From Treponema sp. (GTDB lineage Bacteria > Spirochaetota > Spirochaetia > Treponematales > Breznakiellaceae): 17,950 nt of DNA. The stretch spans positions 1 through 17,950 of the forward strand of contig JAITNU010000132.1 of assembly GCA_031290325.1 (NCBI GenBank), written 5' to 3'. The position numbers and the translations under genes are program-made. The notes under the pieces were generated by a model. That model ran no database searches, was not told the DNA's origin, and saw only the letters and a program-made list of their open reading frames with translations. This document shows, piece by piece, positions 13,957 to 17,950 of the stretch. Position 1 is the first letter of the stretch; every line of letters starts with the position of its first letter.

Positions 13957-14754
13957 ATGCATGAACTTTCTATGCCGAATCCTTTTGGAGCGCCCCTATA
14001 CCACCTCGAAACCGTTTCAAGTACCATGGAGGAGTCCCGTGCCCTGGCGTTGCAGGGCCTGCCCCATGGTACCGTAATCACCGCCGATTTTCAGGAACAG
14101 GGCCGAGGCCGGACCAGGGGCCGCTCCTGGAAGGGCAAGCGGGGGGAAAATCTGTTCTTTACCATACTCTTGCGGTACCCTGGTTTTTCCGCCCTTCCCA
14201 AGGCGCTTACATTGCGGGCCGGGCTTGCGGTTTCTCTGGCCATTGAGGATTTTATTGAAGATTTGGGAGGTTCTATGGGGCAAAGCCCGGCTCTACGGAT
14301 CAAATGGCCCAACGATATCATGATAGGGCCCAAAAAAACCGCAGGTATCCTCACCGAAGGGGATGGGAAGATCCTCTATATCGGTATTGGGGTGAATATC
14401 GCCCAGACCGAATTTCCCCTGGAGATACAGACGAAAGCCACCAGTATTGCCTTAGCGCTGGCTTCATGCAACGCCCCTGCCCCAGAGGACCGCTTCCGCT
14501 TACTTGAAAAAATTCTCGCCCAGCTTTTTCAGGAACTGGAAAAAACAACCGGTCAATGGCGGATCCAGGTTGAAGAACGGCTCTACATGAAAGACCGGCA
14601 CGTACGCTTTATCGCCGGGGAGTCTGATTCGGGTAATATAATAGAAGGAAAGCTCCACGGCATCGGTCCAGCGGGGGAACTGCTCCTGGTACAGACAGAA
14701 CATCCCAAAGCTTTCATAACCGGGGAATTAGATGTCTATAGGGATAGTGAGTAA
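13957..14754 (+). CDS. birA: Biotin-protein ligase, monofunctional (no DNA-binding domain)
   Basis: Activates biotin with ATP and attaches it to carboxyl-carrier proteins; 265 residues. The catalytic domain starts almost at residue 1. GRGRTRGRSW at 49-58 is the biotinyl-AMP loop, KWPNDI is at 116-121, and GIGVNI at 143-148 lies in the active site. A small C-terminal SH3-like domain follows from about 215. There is no N-terminal winged helix, so unlike E. coli BirA it cannot act as a repressor. ATG at 13957 is preferred because TATAAT stands 6 nt before it; no Shine-Dalgarno sequence is present for it or for the ATG at 13972. Its 3' end overlaps miaA on the other strand by 27 bp. Confidence 0.94.
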   Translation: MHELSMPNPFGAPLYHLETVSSTMEESRALALQGLPHGTVITADFQEQGRGRTRGRSWKGKRGENLFFTILLRYPGFSALPKALTLRAGLAVSLAIEDFIEDLGGSMGQSPALRIKWPNDIMIGPKKTAGILTEGDGKILYIGIGVNIAQTEFPLEIQTKATSIALALASCNAPAPEDRFRLLEKILAQLFQELEKTTGQWRIQVEERLYMKDRHVRFIAGESDSGNIIEGKLHGIGPAGELLLVQTEHPKAFITGELDVYRDSE

Positions 14755-15747
14755 AGTCTCTCTTTTGTTCGTGTGGTCTGTGGTTTCATGACCAGATACC
14801 AGAGCTCCCTTAAGTTGTGCTTTGATGTGTGCTACCGGGTCCCCGGCAGTGGGAATCCAGGTAACCCCGGGAATCGAGGTAAAATAGGTCATTTGCCGTT
14901 TTGCGTAACGGCGGCTGTTCCGGGCCACCAGGGTTTCAACCGAGGCCAGGTCCTCGGACAAGTGGTAGTGCCCTGGTTCCCGTTCCACGAAGAATTCCTT
15001 ATAGCCAATGGCCCGCAGCCCCGGATCACGGGGGCCGAAACCGGCGTCGTGGAGCCTTTGCACTTCAGCGGGAAGGCCCGCCTGGAACATGAGGGCGCAC
15101 CGTTCATCAATGCGGCGGTAGAGTTCTTCCCGGGGCCGGTCAAGGGCCATGATAAGGAACCGGTAATCTGGCCGGGGGCCAGAGGTACTCGAAAAAGAGC
15201 TTAAAGGCCGGCCCGATACCCGGAAGACCTCCAAAGCCCGCAGGAGCCGGTACTCATCGTTGATATGAATCCGTCCGGCGCTCTGGGGATCACAGGCGGC
15301 CAGTTCCTCCGCTAAGGTGGCAATACCCCGGCAGTGCAGCTCCTCCTTGAGTTCCTGCCGAATTCCTGCATTCGAAGGTGGCGCATCAGGAAGGCCCAAG
15401 ACGAAATTTTTAAGATAAAACCCTGTCCCACCGGAGATCACCGGCAAACCGCCCCGTTTTGCTATGTCCCGGCAGCACGCATCTGCAAGACGGACAAATT
15501 CACCTGCGTTGAATTGTTCATCAGGATCACGGATATCGATCAGGTGATGGGGAAGGGCGGCCCTCAGTTCCAGAGGGGGCTTTGCGGTTCCGATATCCAT
15601 GCCCCGGTATACCTGCATGGAATCGGCAGACACGATTTCCGCCTGATATGCAGGAAGATCCTGGACAAACAGGCGCTCCAATAAGACTGTTTTACCCGAG
15701 GCAGTGGGACCAAAAAGAAGAAGTACCGGAATAGGATGATCCGGCAT
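14728..15747 (-). CDS. miaA: tRNA dimethylallyltransferase
   Basis: Transfers the dimethylallyl group to A37 of tRNAs that read codons starting with U; 339 residues, slightly longer than usual. It has the P-loop GPTASGKT at residues 13-20, the DSMQVYRGMDIGTAKP signature, SGGTGFYLK, and the C-terminal RRYAKRQMTYF segment. The last about 25 residues (Ser-Gly-His-Glu onward) are polar and unlike the family; they are the part that overlaps birA. It is the second gene of the rpoZ-miaA operon, starting 7 nt after the rpoZ stop, with GGAGA about 10 nt upstream. Confidence 0.95.
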   Translation of the reverse strand: MPDHPIPVLLLFGPTASGKTVLLERLFVQDLPAYQAEIVSADSMQVYRGMDIGTAKPPLELRAALPHHLIDIRDPDEQFNAGEFVRLADACCRDIAKRGGLPVISGGTGFYLKNFVLGLPDAPPSNAGIRQELKEELHCRGIATLAEELAACDPQSAGRIHINDEYRLLRALEVFRVSGRPLSSFSSTSGPRPDYRFLIMALDRPREELYRRIDERCALMFQAGLPAEVQRLHDAGFGPRDPGLRAIGYKEFFVEREPGHYHLSEDLASVETLVARNSRRYAKRQMTYFTSIPGVTWIPTAGDPVAHIKAQLKGALVSGHETTDHTNKRETLLTIPIDI

Positions 15748-15754
15748 GGTGGCT

Positions 15755-15946
15755 CTAATCTCCTATACGGAATTCAATCTGATTGGTAAACAGCTGACGG
15801 GCCGCCAAAGAAACCACCTTACCGTCATTGATCTCGATATCCGGGTCTTTCAGCATGGAGAGCTGATACGAACGGCGGGAAGCGGCGGAGGTGATTTCGT
15901 ACATATTACGATCATATTCAATAAGTTCTTCTAGTGGAAATTTCAT
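15755..15946 (-). CDS. rpoZ: RNA polymerase omega subunit
   Basis: A small RNA polymerase subunit of 63 residues that helps fold beta prime. FPLEELIEYDRNMYEITSAA corresponds to the omega N-terminus, where family members usually carry a similar N-rYelv-AA pattern, followed by SRRSYQLSM in place of the usual ARRAxQL and a short acidic end with VVSLAARQLF. I chose the ATG at 15946 because MKFPLEELI matches the family start and a -10 box lies 6 nt upstream; a longer frame to 16039 runs through the promoter. No ribosome-binding site is present, so it is probably translated from a leaderless mRNA. Confidence 0.85.
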   Translation of the reverse strand: MKFPLEELIEYDRNMYEITSAASRRSYQLSMLKDPDIEINDGKVVSLAARQLFTNQIEFRIGD

Positions 15947-15952
15947 ACTCGT

Positions 15953-15981
15953 AGTATACAAATTTAATCGGATCGTGTAAA
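15953..15981 (-). promoter_or_regulatory. Promoter of rpoZ-miaA, probably giving a leaderless mRNA
   Basis: The minus strand has TTTACA (15981-15976), 17 bp, then TATACT (15958-15953). Six bases separate the -10 from the rpoZ ATG, the same distance as at birA. Confidence 0.75.
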
Positions 15982-15983
15982 GT
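15955..15983 (+). promoter_or_regulatory. Weak promoter candidate of the pentapeptide-repeat gene
   Basis: TATACA (15955-15960), 17 bp and TAAAGT (15978-15983) match consensus at four of six bases each. The second ATG (15990) would again be 6 nt after the -10. It overlaps the rpoZ promoter on the other strand. Confidence 0.35.
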
Positions 15984-15989
15984 ATGATC

Positions 15990-16586
15990 ATGTTTACCTT
16001 AACGCTCTGTGCCGCGGGCTGCGGACGCGCCGCCATCACCGGGTCTCAGTTATGTGCCATCCATGCGGCGGATCCGGAACGGGAAGCAGCCCGGATAGGG
16101 GATTGGATACAATCCCGGGACATCATCAACGACCTTAACGCCCCGGGTTTACATTTTGAAAACCTGGATTTTTCCCATCGTCGTCTTTATGGGTGTAATT
16201 TCAAGGAAGTATCCTTTTCCCGGTGCATCTTTACAGAGGTTTTTATGCGACTGAGCTTTTTCGATTTTGCCGGCTTCATTGACTGTGATTTTACCAAGAG
16301 TAATTTGCAGTTTTTATCCTTTGCCGGCTCCCGGCTGAAGAACTGCACCTTTGCAGAATCGGAACTGGTACACCTCAATTATGGAGGCGCCGTCATTTCA
16401 AATTGTACCTTCAATAATTCCAATCTCTATAACAGCCGTTTTATAGATGCGGATATCGAAGATTCTAACTTTATCAATTGTAATATTAAAAGTACCAATT
16501 TTATTAAGACCCGGCGGGAAGGAGTTTCCTTTAAAGCATCCAATACAGCGGAAGCGGTTTTTGAGCTGGATCAATGGAGGGAATAA
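15990..16586 (+). CDS. Pentapeptide-repeat protein with N-terminal Cys/His knuckle
   Basis: A protein of 198 residues of unknown function. Near the N-terminus C-x3-C-x10-C-x2-H (ending SQLCAIH) looks like a small zinc knuckle. From about residue 52 to 185 there are repeated five-residue units of the A(D/N)LxF type: LDFSHRRLYGCNFKEVSFSRC, ADIEDSNFINCNIKSTNF and others. These units fold as a right-handed four-sided helix. Some pentapeptide proteins mimic DNA and protect gyrase, but many have no known role, and nothing here proves either. I start at ATG 15990; an ATG at 15984 in the same frame is possible, and neither has a ribosome-binding site. It precedes the hydrolase gene by 5 nt, so they form an operon. 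Confidence 0.85.
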   Translation: MFTLTLCAAGCGRAAITGSQLCAIHAADPEREAARIGDWIQSRDIINDLNAPGLHFENLDFSHRRLYGCNFKEVSFSRCIFTEVFMRLSFFDFAGFIDCDFTKSNLQFLSFAGSRLKNCTFAESELVHLNYGGAVISNCTFNNSNLYNSRFIDADIEDSNFINCNIKSTNFIKTRREGVSFKASNTAEAVFELDQWRE

Positions 16587-16591
16587 AGGCC

Positions 16592-17212
16592 ATGAAATTA
16601 TTTTTTCATTATTGTCCCTGTAGTTTCAGTAACTGTTACATCCTGGGAACCGAATTTACTGCTGATACCAGGCAGCCCCGGGAAGCCATCATCATTGACC
16701 CCAGCTATATGGATGAAGCGGTGCTCAACTTCATCGAAGACAATGAATACCACGTTCTGGGGGTACTGATTACCCATGATCATCGAAACCATATCCGGGG
16801 CCTGCGAACCCTTAAACGGATCTACGATGCTGAAATTTATGGGATGAATCACCATGTCGCGGATCATCAGACCACCCTGGTACGGGATGGGGATGTCTTC
16901 AACATAGGCCCCTTTTGCATTGAGGTGATTTCCGTACCCGGCCATGCCGCAGACGAGGTGGTCTTCAAAATCGATCACCTCCTCTTTACCGGAGACGCCC
17001 TCAGTGCAGGCCTGGTGGGGCGAACTGCGAGTTCCTACGGAGCCACGATACAGATAAGCGCCCTGCGGAACAAGATACTTCCTTTACCTGGGGATTATAC
17101 GGTGCTGCCTGGTCATGGGCCACCTTCTTCCCTGGAGGCTGAACGGCGTTTCAATGCGGGCATCCAGCTTTACGAACAGCGGAAGAATGAGCGTCCCCGG
17201 TTCACGCGATAG
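16592..17212 (+). CDS. Metallo-beta-lactamase-fold hydrolase (glyoxalase II-like), altered metal motif
   Basis: A hydrolase of 206 residues in the metallo-beta-lactamase fold, closest in plan to small glyoxalase II-like proteins, cytoplasmic, substrate unknown. Metal-site residues are His62 and His64 of THDHRNH, His67, His118 (PGH), Asp135 (FTGDA) and His175 (LPGHG). In the canonical HxHxDH the Asp before the last His is here Asn66, which would remove a ligand of the second metal. The ATG at 16592 is preferred because GGAGGG and AAAGG precede it and MKLFFHYCPCSFSNCYIL is a normal family start; the in-frame ATG at 16574 overlaps the previous gene. It is co-transcribed with the pentapeptide-repeat gene. 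Confidence 0.9.
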   Translation: MKLFFHYCPCSFSNCYILGTEFTADTRQPREAIIIDPSYMDEAVLNFIEDNEYHVLGVLITHDHRNHIRGLRTLKRIYDAEIYGMNHHVADHQTTLVRDGDVFNIGPFCIEVISVPGHAADEVVFKIDHLLFTGDALSAGLVGRTASSYGATIQISALRNKILPLPGDYTVLPGHGPPSSLEAERRFNAGIQLYEQRKNERPRFTR

Positions 17213-17252
17213 CGCATGTTCCAGAGCCTGCTGCTGCGTTAGACTATTTACA

Positions 17253-17405
17253 GGGTAGAGAACGGCTTCGCCTCTTTCTGCCCAGCTACTTGCAAGTAGC
17301 TGGGCTACCCCTCCAAACCATGACAGCGGATACCTGAATACGCTAAAACCTCAGAGCCCGCTGTACGGTTCAATTACCGCTTCGCGGGGTAGGTGTCAGG
17401 TAATT
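17253..17405. repeat. Palindrome-rich intergenic segment
   Basis: A perfect 26-bp palindrome (17280-17305; half-site GCCCAGCTACTTG) is framed by GGGTAG (17253-17258) and CTACCC (17305-17310). Further pairs are ACAGCGG/CCGCTGT (17323-17329, 17358-17364) and AATTACC/GGTAATT (17372-17378, 17399-17405). No T-run follows any of them. It could be a REP-like or small non-coding mobile unit, or an RNA fold at the end of the hydrolase mRNA. Confidence 0.5.
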
Positions 17406-17433
17406 AATATACTCGTACTACCAGTGAAATATA

Positions 17434-17950
17434 TCATGTCCACTCTGTTATTTCTTTTTTTGATATTTCCCACCTGTTGCTGTATACTATCGTTTTAGTA
17501 TTACAATACTTGCAAAACGGTATCGGCTTCCCCAAAAATTCCAATATCTCTTCAAATTTCTTTACCTTGTATAAGTCTATATAATCCCCTTCGCTTGCTT
17601 TTAAGTTTTTTCCAAAATACTCATTGAAATAATTGATCCATGGAGGCAATGAACAAGCGTATATCTTCCCTTCTTGTAATACAGTACACTGCTTCGCCCT
17701 GAAGCAATAAGCGTGGCTTTCTTTAATATCCTGGCCGCCATTTATATCAAGTAGCCATTTATACATCCCTCTCGGCTTTTTCCCGTATTCTGTTTTTACC
17801 CCATATTCTTTTGCTATGGATTTTATTTTCGCGTAATTTAATTTAATTGGATAATGGCTGATTGCCACGCTAACACCACACGCTTTGCACTGCACCCAAA
17901 ACGCCCTCGGCATCTGGAGTAATAAAAGACCGTTTGTTACAAGGTCTATT
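17434..17950 (-). CDS. Radical SAM family protein, C-terminal part (5' end outside window)
   Basis: The frame stays open to the right edge, so the gene begins beyond 17950; about 171 codons are visible. The first visible residues, IDLVTNGLLLLQMPRAFW, continue smoothly into AISHYPIKLNYAKI, which fits the late barrel strands of a radical SAM domain. The C-terminal part has a Cys-rich region (AYCFRAKQCTVLQEGKIYAC and later FCKYC) like an extra Fe-S cluster domain, then an ending in NRWEISKKEITEW seen in radical SAM proteins linked to surface polysaccharide or glycosyltransferase loci. The CX3CX2C motif itself would be off-window. Base composition is clearly more AT-rich than the neighbours. No terminator is visible after the stop. 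Confidence 0.7.
   Translation of the reverse strand, partial: IDLVTNGLLLLQMPRAFWVQCKACGVSVAISHYPIKLNYAKIKSIAKEYGVKTEYGKKPRGMYKWLLDINGGQDIKESHAYCFRAKQCTVLQEGKIYACSLPPWINYFNEYFGKNLKASEGDYIDLYKVKKFEEILEFLGKPIPFCKYCNTKTIVYSNRWEISKKEITEWT

Overview
The window reads as the chromosome of a termite-gut-type Treponema or a close spirochaete. This is an inference from protein character: TRAP binding proteins whose signal peptides end in Ala-Gly-Gly-Gly, a rimP-nusA-infB block with a zinc-ribbon NusA, a short rpoZ next to miaA, and GC near 50 %. No rRNA, tRNA, insertion sequence or complete CRISPR array is visible.

Positions 1-8280 are an accessory catabolic region. A partial VWA-like gene (+) ends at 333. 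It converges on a long minus-strand cluster which, in transcription order, reads dctP2-dctQ2-dctM2 (8246 to 5344), dctP1-dctQ1-dctM1 (5267 to 2270), a zinc-dependent sugar-acid or polyol-type dehydrogenase (2124 to 1099) and a GntR/FCD regulator (1102 to 362). Each TRAP set has its own sigma70-like promoter, and both promoters carry a TGGTRTAYYA-like element where the GntR protein could bind. Imported organic or sugar acids would be oxidised by the dehydrogenase and the effector sensed by the FCD domain; the substrate cannot be read from sequence. Between dctM1 and the dehydrogenase lies a frameshifted, truncated second copy of the dehydrogenase start.

Three solitary sequences in this region (2222-2246, 7114-7147, 8538-8571) have the plan of a type I-C CRISPR repeat: a short stem-loop followed by GTGGATTG and an A-rich end. 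Each directly abuts an ATG. The last lies in a 465-bp intergenic region, just upstream of a strong orphan plus-strand terminator. This makes it a candidate crRNA-like small RNA, and it is the most unusual feature of the window.

Positions 8712-13930 hold a housekeeping block on the minus strand: rimP-nusA-infB, followed by a NifU-like Fe-S scaffold gene with its own promoter. The rimP leader contains a textbook intrinsic terminator ending just before the rimP ribosome-binding site, which suggests attenuation, possibly by NusA itself.

Positions 13957-17212 hold birA (+), rpoZ-miaA (-, convergent with birA and overlapping it by 27 bp), and a pentapeptide-repeat gene followed by a metallo-beta-lactamase-fold hydrolase (+). 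birA and rpoZ have a -10 box exactly 6 nt before the ATG, so they are probably leaderless. After a palindrome-rich gap (17213-17433), an AT-rich partial radical SAM gene (-) runs off the right edge and looks foreign to its neighbours.
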